A stretch of DNA of 64,000 nucleotides from Roseimicrobium gellanilyticum (lineage in GTDB: Bacteria; Verrucomicrobiota; Verrucomicrobiia; Verrucomicrobiales; Verrucomicrobiaceae): NCBI RefSeq assembly GCF_003315205.1, contig NZ_QNRR01000003.1, positions 372,001-436,000 on the forward strand, in the 5' to 3' direction. The first letter of the stretch is position 1, and each line of letters opens with the position of its first letter. The translations under genes were made by a program, and so were the position numbers. Below, piece by piece: positions 43,515-52,899 of this stretch. The notes beneath the pieces are model-generated. The model ran no database searches, had not been told where the DNA came from, and saw only the letters and a list, made by a program, of their open reading frames with translations.

Positions 43515-44708
43515 ATGAAGCGACGTATCCTCGTTCTCCTCGGCACCCGTCCTGAAGCCATCAAGCTGGCCCCGGTCATCATGGCCCTGCGCAAGCGCGA
43601 AGCGGACTTCGAAACGGTGGTGTGCTCGACGGGACAGCACCGCGAGATGCTCGACCAGGCCATGAATGCCTTCGGCCTGAAAACAGATATTGATCTGGGA
43701 TTGATGACACCGGGGCAAACGCTGGCAGGCATCAGCAGTCTCGCATTTGCTGCGATTGACCGCGTGCTCGAGGAGGTCAAACCTGATGCCATCCTCGTGC
43801 AAGGCGACACCACCACTGCCATGTGCGGCGCCATGTGCGGGTTCTACCGCCGCATCGTGGTCGGCCATGTGGAAGCCGGCCTGCGCACGGGGCAAATCTA
43901 TTCGCCGTTCCCCGAAGAGGTGAACCGCAGCATCATTACCAAAGTAGCTTCCCTGCACTTCGTGCCCACCGAGAGGTCCGCGGAAAATCTCCGCCGTGAA
44001 GGTGTGTCAGAGAGTCAGATTCATCTCACGGGAAATACTGTCGTGGACGCGCTGCAGTGGGTGCGAGCCGGACTTCCCAAGGAGGCTCCTGCGGAGGTGC
44101 CCGCGCACGTGGCAGCGGATCTCCAGGTGAAACGCCTGTTGCTGGTCACGGGACATCGTCGCGAATCGTTCGGAGAAGGCATGGCCTCCATGTGCCGTGC
44201 CCTGCGTGCCCTGGCGGATCGGCATGAGGACGCGGTGATTGTCTATCCGGTGCACCTCAATCCCAATGTGCGGCAGCAGGTCTTCACCATCCTAAAGGAC
44301 CACCCCCGCGTCCATCTGCTGGAACCGGTGAGCTACCCCACCCTGCTGTGGTTGATGGAACACTCCACGCTCATCTTGAGTGACAGCGGCGGCATTCAGG
44401 AAGAGGCACCCAGCTTCGGCAAACCATTGCTCGTCCTGCGCGACACCACGGAACGCCCCGAAGTGATCGATGCCGGGTGCGCGATGCTCGTGGGCACGGA
44501 CGAGGCACGCATCGTCGCTGAGGCAAACCGACTCCTTGAAGACGCCGATGCCTACGCCACCATGGCCAATCGCAAGAACCCCTTCGGTGACGGCACGGCG
44601 TCAGAAAAGATTGCCACCGCACTCCAGCGCATGGTCTGGAGCATCGCCCCACTGGCGGCATTGACCCAAAAGTTCATTCTCCAGGCATGCGCCACGAATC
44701 ACTGGTAA
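43515..44708 (+). CDS. wecB: non-hydrolysing UDP-N-acetylglucosamine 2-epimerase
   Basis: 397 residues. It interconverts UDP-GlcNAc and UDP-ManNAc in the cytoplasm, feeding ManNAc-type sugars to the glycan. Motifs: LLGTRPEAIKLAPVI, GDTTTAMCGA, GHVEAGLRTGQIYSPFPEEVNR, LVTGHRRESFGEG, VYPVHLNPNV, SDSGGIQEEAPSFGKP and LRDTTERPEV, all family hallmarks. Length is usual (about 370-400). The last 22 bases overlap the ABC permease gene. No wecC-type dehydrogenase is in the window, so the direct product or a different processing enzyme must be used. Confidence 0.95.
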   Translation: MKRRILVLLGTRPEAIKLAPVIMALRKREADFETVVCSTGQHREMLDQAMNAFGLKTDIDLGLMTPGQTLAGISSLAFAAIDRVLEEVKPDAILVQGDTTTAMCGAMCGFYRRIVVGHVEAGLRTGQIYSPFPEEVNRSIITKVASLHFVPTERSAENLRREGVSESQIHLTGNTVVDALQWVRAGLPKEAPAEVPAHVAADLQVKRLLLVTGHRRESFGEGMASMCRALRALADRHEDAVIVYPVHLNPNVRQQVFTILKDHPRVHLLEPVSYPTLLWLMEHSTLILSDSGGIQEEAPSFGKPLLVLRDTTERPEVIDAGCAMLVGTDEARIVAEANRLLEDADAYATMANRKNPFGDGTASEKIATALQRMVWSIAPLAALTQKFILQACATNHW

Positions 44709-45520
44709 TAGAAGCCGGCCGCACGGAAGCCCACTACTGGCGCGACCTGTGGCGCTATCGCGAACTCTTTGGTTTCCTGGCGTGGCGCGATGTGCTGGTG
44801 CGCTACAAGCAGACCGTCGTGGGCATCGCCTGGGCGGTGCTGCGCCCCCTGCTCACCACGCTGATTCTGGTCTTCGCCTTCGGGAAGATTGCCGGGCTCC
44901 CCTCCAATGGTGTGCCCTATCCCATCCTCGTGCTCGCTGGAAATATCCCCTGGGTTTTCTTTGCCAGCTCGCTGGGGGAGTCGAGCCAGAGCCTGATTGG
45001 AAATTCGAATCTCATCTCGAAGATCTACTTTCCACGCATGATCCTGCCTGCGAGCGCGGTGATCGTAGCGCTCATCGACTGCCTCATTTGCCTCGGCATT
45101 CTGCCAGTCTTCATGGCGGCGTACGGATACTGGCCCACGTGGCGGCTCATCACCCTTCCCATCTTCATTCTTCTGGCACTGATCGCAGCTCTGGGACCGG
45201 GCCTGCTGGTGACTGCGTTGAATGTGAAGTACCGCGATTTCAGGTACGTCATTCCCTTCGTCATGCAATTCGGCCTCTATGTGTCGCCTGTAGGTTTCTC
45301 AAGCTCTGTCATCGGCGAGAAGTTCGGGGCCGGATGGCAGATGGTCTATTCGCTGAATCCGATGGTAGGTGTCATCGATGGTTTCCGCTGGGCAGTGTGC
45401 CAGTCTGCGCCAGTGCATCTGCCCAGTTTCTGCATCTCCACCGCTTTGAGCTTCATCATGCTTGTGTGGGGCGTCAGCTATTTTCGAAAGACAGAACGCA
45501 CCTTTGCTGATGTCATTTAA
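44687..45520 (+). CDS. polysaccharide ABC transporter permease (Wzm-like)
   Basis: 277 residues with six transmembrane helices. N-terminal amphipathic part YRELFGFLAWRDVLVRYKQTVVGIAWAVLRPLL is typical of ABC-2 O-antigen or teichoic acid permeases. PRMILPASAVIVALIDCLICL and VKYRDFRYVIPFVMQFGLYVSPVGFS complete the match. It forms the membrane channel of an exporter with the ATPase encoded two genes downstream. The start overlaps wecB by 22 bases. Confidence 0.93.
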   Translation: MRHESLVIEAGRTEAHYWRDLWRYRELFGFLAWRDVLVRYKQTVVGIAWAVLRPLLTTLILVFAFGKIAGLPSNGVPYPILVLAGNIPWVFFASSLGESSQSLIGNSNLISKIYFPRMILPASAVIVALIDCLICLGILPVFMAAYGYWPTWRLITLPIFILLALIAALGPGLLVTALNVKYRDFRYVIPFVMQFGLYVSPVGFSSSVIGEKFGAGWQMVYSLNPMVGVIDGFRWAVCQSAPVHLPSFCISTALSFIMLVWGVSYFRKTERTFADVI

Positions 45521-45534
45521 TCGTCCCGCTCCGC

Positions 45535-46866
45535 TTGCAGCACACACCCTCCAGTGAGGCTTCAAATGCCGGACAGACAACATCGACCAAAGAACAGGCC
45601 CTCTCGCGATGGAAGCGGTTCGGACTGCTGACCCTTCTGCAAGGAGGGATTCAGGCCATCAGCATTGGAACCGGGTTCCTTCTAGTCCGGTGGCTCACCA
45701 AAACAGAGTTCGCGTGGTACACTTTGGGCAACTCGAGCACGGCGGTCTTCACCACCTTGGTGGACCCGGGCACCGGGCTTGGCATGCAGTCCGTAGGCGG
45801 GAGGGCAGTTGGGGAGACTGCGCGGTTCCGGCAGGCTCTCGCATCAGTGCTGAGCCTGCGCTGGCGGCTGGGCTGGGTGTCGGCACTGCTGGCGCTGCCA
45901 ATTCCCTTCTGGTTGCTGCTGGAGAACGAAGCACCGCTCTCCATCGCTGTTGCCATTCTGGGAGCGAACATTCTTGGGTTCTTCGCCGTTCTCACCAACA
46001 GTTCGCTCAGTGCCGCACTCAAGCTACAAGGCCGCTTTCGGCAGGCGCTGCTTTCAGACTTCGTCGGCGTCATCGCAAGGTTGCTCCTGGTGGGAGCTGC
46101 AGCCTTGTTCTGGCTGGATGCCATCACGGCAACGCTGGCAGCCGTCGTCGGCGTGACGTGGCAGTATCTGATTCTAAGGCATGCTTCCACAGAATGGCGC
46201 GAGGGACAGCCTCAACCTTCACCCGACGATCAGGCGCTGCTTCTCCAGCAGGTGGGCGCCATGCGATTCTACAACCTGTTCCAGTTCATCCAGGGGCAGG
46301 TGGGTGTGTGGCTGCTGAGCATCACGGCCAACGTCGCGGCCGTGGCCGACTTCGGCGCGCTGAGCCGGCTCGGCTCGGTGTTCGCTGCATTGGCACTGTT
46401 GTATTACCAGTTGGTCATCCCTACTCTCTCGCGCAGCCAGACTCCTCGCATTCTCGCTGGCAGATTGGCACTCTCCGCCGCGGCGTATGTTGCAGCCCTC
46501 GCCGCCTTCACGGTGATAGGGTGGCTTGCCGCCGATTGGATACTCTGGCTTTTTGGCTCAGCGTATACGCATCTCGCAAAGGAAGTACCCTGGATGATCG
46601 CTCATCTGGGACTCTATTCTTTCACCGTCATTCTGTGGTGGTTCAATACATCCCGCGGATGGGTGCATCTCGCGCGGCTCAATCCTCCTTTCACCGTTCT
46701 GGCTCAAGCAGGAGCCTATTTCGCTTTGCGGCCGGACAGCGTACTGGAGATCATCTGGTTTTCCATGGCAGCTCTTGTGCCGTCTCTCGTCCTTGGTTTG
46801 GCAGCGGGGATGTCTGGATTCAGAAAGATGGCGGGCATTCCCAAAGCTTCCCCTAAAGATGTCTGA
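45535..46866 (+). CDS. Wzx-like polysaccharide flippase / MATE-fold membrane protein
   Basis: 443 residues, about 12 hydrophobic segments (GLLTLLQGGIQAISIGTGFLLVRWL at the N-terminus, FGALSRLGSVFAALALLYYQLVIPTLS in the middle). TKTEFAWYTLGNSS and the paired helices fit the MOP/Wzx superfamily that flips lipid-linked oligosaccharides. The start is TTG at 45535. It lies between the permease and ATPase genes of an ABC exporter and overlaps the latter by eight bases, a mixture of two normally alternative export systems. It might act on a different intermediate. Confidence 0.78.
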   Translation: MQHTPSSEASNAGQTTSTKEQALSRWKRFGLLTLLQGGIQAISIGTGFLLVRWLTKTEFAWYTLGNSSTAVFTTLVDPGTGLGMQSVGGRAVGETARFRQALASVLSLRWRLGWVSALLALPIPFWLLLENEAPLSIAVAILGANILGFFAVLTNSSLSAALKLQGRFRQALLSDFVGVIARLLLVGAAALFWLDAITATLAAVVGVTWQYLILRHASTEWREGQPQPSPDDQALLLQQVGAMRFYNLFQFIQGQVGVWLLSITANVAAVADFGALSRLGSVFAALALLYYQLVIPTLSRSQTPRILAGRLALSAAAYVAALAAFTVIGWLAADWILWLFGSAYTHLAKEVPWMIAHLGLYSFTVILWWFNTSRGWVHLARLNPPFTVLAQAGAYFALRPDSVLEIIWFSMAALVPSLVLGLAAGMSGFRKMAGIPKASPKDV

Positions 46867-48106
46867 ACCCATTATCCAGGTAGAAAATCTCAGCAAGAGA
46901 TACCAAATCAAACACCAGTCTGGTGAGCGATATACGGCGTTGAGAGATGTGCTGGCAAGAAAGGTGAAGAACCTTTTTTCAAGCGCAACCAGTGGACACC
47001 AGAACTCCACAAGCGAAGATTTTTGGGCACTCAAGGATGTTTCTTTCCAGGTAAACCAGGGAGATGTTGTCGGGATCATTGGAAGGAACGGAGCGGGCAA
47101 GTCCACCCTCCTCAAGATTCTGAGCCGGATCACTGCGCCCACCGAAGGACGCATCACACTCGGTGGCCGCGTGGCGAGCTTGCTGGAAGTAGGAACTGGG
47201 TTTCATCCTGAGTTGACCGGCCGGGAAAACATCTTTCTCAATGGTGCGATACTGGGCATGACCAAGGCGGAGATACGCAGCAAGTTTGATGAAATCGTCG
47301 AGTTCGCTGCCGTGGAGAAGTTTCTCGACACGCCAGTCAAGCGATACAGCAGTGGCATGTACGTGCGTCTGGCGTTTGCCGTGGCCGCGCATCTGGAGCC
47401 GGAAATTCTGGTCGTGGACGAAGTTCTGGCCGTTGGAGACGCCCAGTTTCAGAAAAAATGCCTCGGGAGGATGTCGGCCGTGGCGCAGGGAGGAAAGACC
47501 GTGCTGTTCGTGAGCCACAATATGGCGGCAATCCAATCCCTATGCACGAGAGCCATTTATCTGGACAGAGGAGTCATCAGGCAGACCGGACCCATCGGAG
47601 ACGTGCTCAAGGTCTACATGGCCAACATTCAGAATAACGGGGCTGGATCCAGCGGCGACAGCATGAACTTGGGTCCGGGGCTGAAAATTCGGGACCTCAC
47701 GATCGCTGAAGGAGGTGTTGTTTCCGGAGAAGGCACTTCGTTCCGGATTGTTCTGCAGGTTCTGCGTCCGATGACGATTCAGCAATCCGCATTGCTCATT
47801 TTTTGTGAAGCCGGGACTCGTGTCGCCATGCTCGATTTGCGATCCGTCGGAGTAGAGAACCTGCCAGTCACCGAAGGAACCCTCGCGGTTGAAGGCAGCA
47901 TCGCCACGGTACCCCTGATAGAGGGTGACTATCGTGTCGGCATGTGGCTCGCCACTGACCAATACTATGGAAACTATCTGGATTTGACCTCTTTCCATGT
48001 GTCAGGGAGATCTCTGAGCAGCGACTTCATCCCACTTCCTGCATCGGAGCGGGGCTACGTGGAAATGCCTTTCCAAGCCATGCTCACTCAAACCGGCAAT
48101 CCCTGA
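46859..48106 (+). CDS. polysaccharide ABC transporter ATP-binding protein (Wzt-like)
   Basis: 415 residues from the ATG at 46859. Residues 1-250 are a nucleotide-binding domain: Walker A GRNGAGKST, signature YSSGMYVRLAFA, Walker B ILVVDEVLAVGD, and switch His in FVSHN. Residues 255-415 form a beta-sandwich tail (LKIRDLTIAEGGVVSGEG, YRVGMWLATDQY) like the Wzt C-domain, which recognises the finished end of the glycan. It powers export with the permease at 44687. The start overlaps the flippase gene by eight bases. Confidence 0.94.
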   Translation: MSEPIIQVENLSKRYQIKHQSGERYTALRDVLARKVKNLFSSATSGHQNSTSEDFWALKDVSFQVNQGDVVGIIGRNGAGKSTLLKILSRITAPTEGRITLGGRVASLLEVGTGFHPELTGRENIFLNGAILGMTKAEIRSKFDEIVEFAAVEKFLDTPVKRYSSGMYVRLAFAVAAHLEPEILVVDEVLAVGDAQFQKKCLGRMSAVAQGGKTVLFVSHNMAAIQSLCTRAIYLDRGVIRQTGPIGDVLKVYMANIQNNGAGSSGDSMNLGPGLKIRDLTIAEGGVVSGEGTSFRIVLQVLRPMTIQQSALLIFCEAGTRVAMLDLRSVGVENLPVTEGTLAVEGSIATVPLIEGDYRVGMWLATDQYYGNYLDLTSFHVSGRSLSSDFIPLPASERGYVEMPFQAMLTQTGNP

Positions 48107-48289
48107 AGCCTTGAATCACAATGCGGCGTGGACAAATCAAGTGCTGGCTATACGGATGCGGCCCCGGGATCTCAGGATCCTACATCTACTTCGGAACGAG
48201 GTTCCACTTTCCCAAGCACAGCTAGGATGCCGCACACCGAAATACACACTGCCATCTTGCCGGCACTGAGGCAGGGAACACTCCAGGGG

Positions 48290-49504
48290 ATGAGCTCCCA
48301 ATTTCCCAAGCTTCTGTATTTTGGTGATGTGCCTGTGGAGTCTTCCTATCATGGATCGGCATTGCTATATCGACTCCTTGAGGACTACCCTCGCGACCGG
48401 CTGATGCTTCTGGAATGCGCCCCCGCACCATCAGTTCCCGGGCGCAGGCTCCCTGACGCCACTTATGAACATCTCCCAGCGGGACCCCTCGTCACCCGAT
48501 TGAGGCACAGCCGACTGCATCGCTGGGCTGGGATGTACTTGATTTACACACAGGGTCGGCTCGTCAGAAGGGCAACATCCCAACTTGGGAGTTTCAAGCC
48601 AGATGCCGTCCTTACCGTGGCTCACGACTACGCGTGGTTGGCAGCGGCCCACTTTGCCCGACAGCGCGGCCTCCATCTGCATTTGATCGTCCATGACGAC
48701 TGGCCCTCCGCGACGCCAGTACTTCCCGCCATTCGCCCCATGCTTCATCGCCGCTTTGGCCAGATCTATGGTCAGGCGGCATCAAGACTCTGCGTCTCCC
48801 CGACCATGGAGTCAGAATACATGCGTCGCTATGGAGTACCAGGAGCTGTGCTCTATCCATCGCGGGCTTCGGACCTCATTTCGTTCGATTCGCCTCCACC
48901 ACCGCCACCACCAGGCAAACGCCCCTTTTGTGTCGGCTACGCGGGTTCACTTGTATCCCCGTCGTATGTGAAGACACTCCGACTCCTGGCGGGCGCGCTG
49001 GAGGAAATCGGAGGACGACTGCATCTCTATGGCCCTTTCTCCACTGAAGACGCAACCCTGATGGGGCTCAATCGTGCCAACGTTGCCATTCGCGGGCTCA
49101 TTCCATCAAAAGCAATCGTGCACATGTTGCGTGAAGAATGCGACGCTCTGGTGGTTCCCATGTCTTTCGACCCGGAAGAATTGGAACCCATGCGTCTGAA
49201 TTTCCCCAGCAAACTGACAGACTGCTCGGCAACCGGTCTGCCAATCCTCGTCGTGGGACCGCCAGCCACCTCCGCTGTGCAGTGGGCGGACGAACATCCT
49301 GGGGTGGCGCTGACAGTGACTCGCAACGTGCCAGAGTTAATCCTGGAAGCAGTGAAAACGCTCGCAAGCGATCCGGAGCTACGCATGAAGCTGGGACGCA
49401 CCGCGGCCGAGGTTGGAGCGAGGCAATTTTCCGCAGCAGCTGCGCAGCACAAGTTTCAAGATGCCTTGCTTGGCGCACACAATGGATCAACCCATGTCAA
49501 TTGA
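48290..49504 (+). CDS. GT-B glycosyltransferase
   Basis: 404 residues from the ATG at 48290. GT4-like: LLYFGDVPVESSYHGSAL at the N-terminus, DAVLTVAHDYAWLAAAHFARQRG, LCVSPTMESEYMRRYG, then a linker with seven prolines before the second Rossmann domain (FCVGYAGSLVSPSY, LHLYGPFS, RGLIPSKAIVHML, and a NFPSKLTDCSATGLPILVVGPP nucleotide-sugar end). An in-frame ATG at 48227 and a GTG at 48128 could extend it, but the added residues are not conserved. Donor unknown. Confidence 0.8.
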   Translation: MSSQFPKLLYFGDVPVESSYHGSALLYRLLEDYPRDRLMLLECAPAPSVPGRRLPDATYEHLPAGPLVTRLRHSRLHRWAGMYLIYTQGRLVRRATSQLGSFKPDAVLTVAHDYAWLAAAHFARQRGLHLHLIVHDDWPSATPVLPAIRPMLHRRFGQIYGQAASRLCVSPTMESEYMRRYGVPGAVLYPSRASDLISFDSPPPPPPPGKRPFCVGYAGSLVSPSYVKTLRLLAGALEEIGGRLHLYGPFSTEDATLMGLNRANVAIRGLIPSKAIVHMLREECDALVVPMSFDPEELEPMRLNFPSKLTDCSATGLPILVVGPPATSAVQWADEHPGVALTVTRNVPELILEAVKTLASDPELRMKLGRTAAEVGARQFSAAAAQHKFQDALLGAHNGSTHVN

Positions 49505-49827
49505 ACGCCATGCGAGCTGAACTTTTCTACAACCCTCTGCTTCAGCTGGAGCGCCTTGGACAGCAGGCAACAAGATGGCGACGCGTACGCAGGATGTGCA
49601 GGGATATGAGCTTCATGCACTGCGAGGTGCGCCTGACTGTCTGAAGCATGCACACGCGGCGCGCGCAGAAGTGAGCTTTGGTGATTTCCATTCGGGTCAG
49701 TGCCGGTTTGAATAGTAGTCCGCTTTTCTCACAGAGCATGGATACCGCCTCCATGCTTTGGACCATGGCACGCACATCGTACAAGCGCTGGTGCAAACGG
49801 ATGCACCTTTTTGCGACAACCGTCCCA
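49505..49827 (+). other. 323-base gap without an assigned gene
   Basis: Only a 46-codon open frame (ATG 49575 to TAG 49715) is seen; its product has no recognised similarity. Another frame is open into the downstream gene from 49678 but its added 50 residues look non-coding. The gap may be the remnant of a lost gene or a promoter region. No clear hairpin or repeat was found. Confidence 0.4.
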
Positions 49828-51054
49828 ATGAGAATTTATTCCGCAGTCCGCCATTCCTCGGATCCAAGCTTGTTCTATGGCTCACTCTGGACCGGCAACT
49901 TCCACCCCGCTCTCCGACAGCTCGGTCATGAAGTCATTGAATCCTCCGTGGATCTGCTTCCTGCCAGCCAATTCATGGGCGCCTCTCGCAAGCTGGACCG
50001 CGAGGAGACCGAAATCCGTGCGAACATCACGCAACAGATTCTCGATGATCTGCGCCGCGCACATGCTGCAGCGCCCATCGATCTTTTTCTGAGTTATTTT
50101 TACAACTCGCACTTCGACCCTGCAGGCTTTGCGGAGATCCGTCGCATGGGAATTCCTTCGGTGAATTTCTACTGCAATAGCATCTGTCAATTCGATCTTG
50201 TAGCAGATGTCGCAGCAAAGGCAGACTTTGCCTGGCACGCAGAAAAGAACGCAAAAGCATTGTATCAGCGGGTCGGTGCCACCCCCATCTGGGTGCAGAT
50301 GGGTGCAGATCCTGAAGTCTACCGCCCCGTCACCGACGTCTCCCGCAAGGCGGACGCATGTTTCGTAGGGATGCGATACGCTGACCGTCACCGATGGATG
50401 GCCGCCCTGATACGCGCGGAAATTCCGGTGGAGATATATGGCCCTGGGTGGGGCGCCCCCGTTGCACAGCAATCGCCACCACCCCCTCAGGACGGTGAAG
50501 CCCCAAAAAAACGGCACCACGTCAAACCACGGCAGCTCTCCAGTTATCTGACATTAGTGACGAAGCACATGCAGCGCTACGGCATCGTCGGGGGGCTGAG
50601 CAGAATCTGGAAACAGTACGCACAACGCGAGGAAGACCGGCAGGTGCTTCCTCTCTTCACGCCGTATGCGAAAGGAAGCATCCCGTTTGATAAAGTTTGC
50701 GAGGTATTCTCCGAGCACGAGGTCATCTTGAATTTCAGCAATGTATGGGCAGATGACCAGCCAGGTTCCGAGCTCATCCCTCACGTTCGACTTCGCGACT
50801 TCGAGGCCCCGATGTGTCGCACCTGCTACCTCACCGGATACACAGATGAAATCACCGAATTCTACGAGGTAGGCAGGGAAATTGATACTTATTCCTCCGA
50901 AGCCGAGCTGGTGGAGAAAACAAGGTACTACTTGGAAAATCCAGAGGCAGCCGAACGCCTGCGGGAGGCCGGCTGGCAACGCGCCAGGCGGGACCACACG
51001 TGGGCGCGACGCTTTGAGGAACTGTTTCGAAAGACAGGCTTGGGAATATCCTGA
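49828..51054 (+). CDS. CgeB-like glycosyltransferase
   Basis: 408 residues from the ATG at 49828. The N-terminal half has MRIYSAVRHSSDPSLFYGSLW, IDLFLSYFYNSHFDPAGF, and FAWHAEKNAKALYQRVGA plus WVQMGADPEVYRP. The C-terminal half has ACFVGMRYADRHRWMAALI, IPVEIYGPGWG, VILNFSN and RDFEAPMCRTCYLTGY, the CgeB/glycosyltransferase-group-1 pattern in which the chain's glutamate binds the nucleotide sugar. A Pro/Lys/His insert of about 70 residues splits the second domain. Cytoplasmic; sugar unknown. It follows a 323-base gap, so it may have its own promoter. Confidence 0.8.
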   Translation: MRIYSAVRHSSDPSLFYGSLWTGNFHPALRQLGHEVIESSVDLLPASQFMGASRKLDREETEIRANITQQILDDLRRAHAAAPIDLFLSYFYNSHFDPAGFAEIRRMGIPSVNFYCNSICQFDLVADVAAKADFAWHAEKNAKALYQRVGATPIWVQMGADPEVYRPVTDVSRKADACFVGMRYADRHRWMAALIRAEIPVEIYGPGWGAPVAQQSPPPPQDGEAPKKRHHVKPRQLSSYLTLVTKHMQRYGIVGGLSRIWKQYAQREEDRQVLPLFTPYAKGSIPFDKVCEVFSEHEVILNFSNVWADDQPGSELIPHVRLRDFEAPMCRTCYLTGYTDEITEFYEVGREIDTYSSEAELVEKTRYYLENPEAAERLREAGWQRARRDHTWARRFEELFRKTGLGIS

Positions 51055-51095
51055 GCCTCTCCGTGCACGAAACGGCCACAGTTCCAACGCAGTTC

Positions 51096-52016
51096 ATGCT
51101 CTTCTCGGTCATCATACCCACTTACAACCGGGAACAATATCTCCGGGATACTCTGGCCTCCGTCCTGCAGCAGACATTCAATGACTTCGAAATCATCGTC
51201 GTCGATGATGGATCCACGGATGGCACGGTCGCCTATCTCTCTTCATTAAAGGGGAAGCTCACCCTGATCCAGCAGTCAAATGCAGGCCCCGGGGCCGCGC
51301 GCAATCTGGGAATGCAGCATGCCACAGGCGAATATCTGGCGTTTCTCGACAGCGACGATCTCTGGTTCCCCTGGACCCTTGAGACCTATGCTGAAGTCAT
51401 CCGGACAGCATCCAAGCCTGCGTTCATCGCAGGTAAACCACTGCTCTTTCGCTCCGAGGCAGAGCTGGCCCAAGCGTCGGCGCAGCCCACGACGATCCTC
51501 CAATTTAGGGACTATCTTGCCACGAACCATGAGTGGCGCTGGTTGGGTGCTTCTGCTTTCGTGGTGAGGCGGGATGCGGCTCTCGGCTGCGGCGGCTTTG
51601 CCCAAAAGAACATGAACGCTGAAGATGCCGACCTGGCCCTCAAACTCGGCACGGCGCCGGGATTCGTGCAAGTCGGAGGACCTGCGACACTCGCTTATCG
51701 CGAACATGCTGCCAATATCACCATGGTCTTGGAAAAGACCCTCACCGGTCTTTGGTACATCATCAACACTGAAAATGCAGGTGGTTATCCAGGCGGCGCA
51801 GAACGTGCCAGGGAGCGCTGGCGCATCATCAGCTACCATGTGCGTCCCATCCTGCTGACCTGCCTGCAGACTGGAGACAAGCGAGCCGAGGCGTGGCGGA
51901 TGTATCGGGCCACGCTACGATGGCACTTGGCCACCAGCAGATGGAAATTTTTGCTCGGCTTCCCACTGAAAGCCGTCCGCAGCGCGCGAAGGTCCTCTGC
52001 ACCGGCTCTTGTATGA
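51096..52016 (+). CDS. family 2 glycosyltransferase
   Basis: 306 residues with a GT-A fold: FSVIIPTYNREQYLRDTLASV, IIVVDDGSTDGTVAYL, NAGPGAARNLGMQHATGEY, FLDSDDLW (the DxD-type metal site). WLGASAFVVRRDAALGCGGF and NAEDADLALKLG hold the acceptor-side acidic residues. The ATG at 51096 starts the first beta strand; GTG 51063 would add 11 residues. It is probably membrane-associated and adds one sugar to the growing lipid-linked chain. Confidence 0.88.
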   Translation: MLFSVIIPTYNREQYLRDTLASVLQQTFNDFEIIVVDDGSTDGTVAYLSSLKGKLTLIQQSNAGPGAARNLGMQHATGEYLAFLDSDDLWFPWTLETYAEVIRTASKPAFIAGKPLLFRSEAELAQASAQPTTILQFRDYLATNHEWRWLGASAFVVRRDAALGCGGFAQKNMNAEDADLALKLGTAPGFVQVGGPATLAYREHAANITMVLEKTLTGLWYIINTENAGGYPGGAERARERWRIISYHVRPILLTCLQTGDKRAEAWRMYRATLRWHLATSRWKFLLGFPLKAVRSARRSSAPALV

Positions 52017-52107
52017 AAGGGCACAGAATCTCGCGTTGGAGTGAACCTCCCGCCAGACACGACATCTCGACACTTCGTTCACGACTCCTCCTCCAAGCAC
52101 GTCAAGT

Positions 52108-52854
52108 ATGATCAAAGAACGGCTTAGAACACTGGTTAGAGAGCATCCAGCCCTTCGCTCACCTGCCCTGGCCTTTTTGGATTTGGTATACTTGTGCAGG
52201 ACACTGATATCCAAAATAACCCGTCGCGCTGTCATCAATCGCTATCTGGAGAGCCATCAAAAACGGGGCCTGCACTTGGGCTGTGGAGCGAATGTGATTC
52301 CAGAGTGGCTCAATACCGAGCTGACTGTTGCGCATTCGGGCTCGGTGTTTCTCGATGCCACCAAGCCATTCCCGCTGCCGGACAGCTCACTGGACTATGT
52401 ATTCAGCGAACATATGATTGAGCATGTACCTCATGCTCAAGGCATGCACCTGTTGCGGGAGAGTTTTCGCGTGCTCAAACCGGGCGCGCATATCCGCATC
52501 GCAACTCCCGATCTGCAGGTCATCCTGGGCCTCCACTCAGTGGAGCCAAACTCGGAAGGCGGAGAATATGTGCAATGGTTCACTGGGCGGCATCTCCATG
52601 AATTTGGCGGCAAGGGATCGGCCGCTGTCATCAATTGTTTCTTCTACAGTTGGGGACACCGTTTCATTTATGATCGGGCCAACCTCGAATCATCATTCCG
52701 CGAAGCAGGGTTTGAAGCCCTGGAATGGTGCACGGTCGGACAAAGTAGTCACGAGGGACTTCGCAACTTGGAACATCATGGCGACGCTTCCGGAAGCGCG
52801 CGTTGGAACATTTTCGAGACCATGATCCTGGAGGGCCGGAAACCCCTAAAATGA
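52108..52854 (+). CDS. class I SAM-dependent methyltransferase
   Basis: 248 residues. GLHLGCGANVIPEWLNTE (SAM loop), FLDATKPFPLPDSSLDYVFSEHMIEHVPH (strand 4 and post helix), LLRESFRVLKPGAHIRIATPD. The C-terminal part contains VINCFFYSWGHRFIYD and FREAGFEAL, typical of small methyltransferases in glycan clusters. It could O-methylate a sugar of the exported polymer or its end. About 90 bases follow the previous glycosyltransferase. Confidence 0.85.
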   Translation: MIKERLRTLVREHPALRSPALAFLDLVYLCRTLISKITRRAVINRYLESHQKRGLHLGCGANVIPEWLNTELTVAHSGSVFLDATKPFPLPDSSLDYVFSEHMIEHVPHAQGMHLLRESFRVLKPGAHIRIATPDLQVILGLHSVEPNSEGGEYVQWFTGRHLHEFGGKGSAAVINCFFYSWGHRFIYDRANLESSFREAGFEALEWCTVGQSSHEGLRNLEHHGDASGSARWNIFETMILEGRKPLK

Positions 52855-52899
52855 TGCCAACGCGTTTCCCGCTGCCTATCGCGAGACTTTTTACGACTT

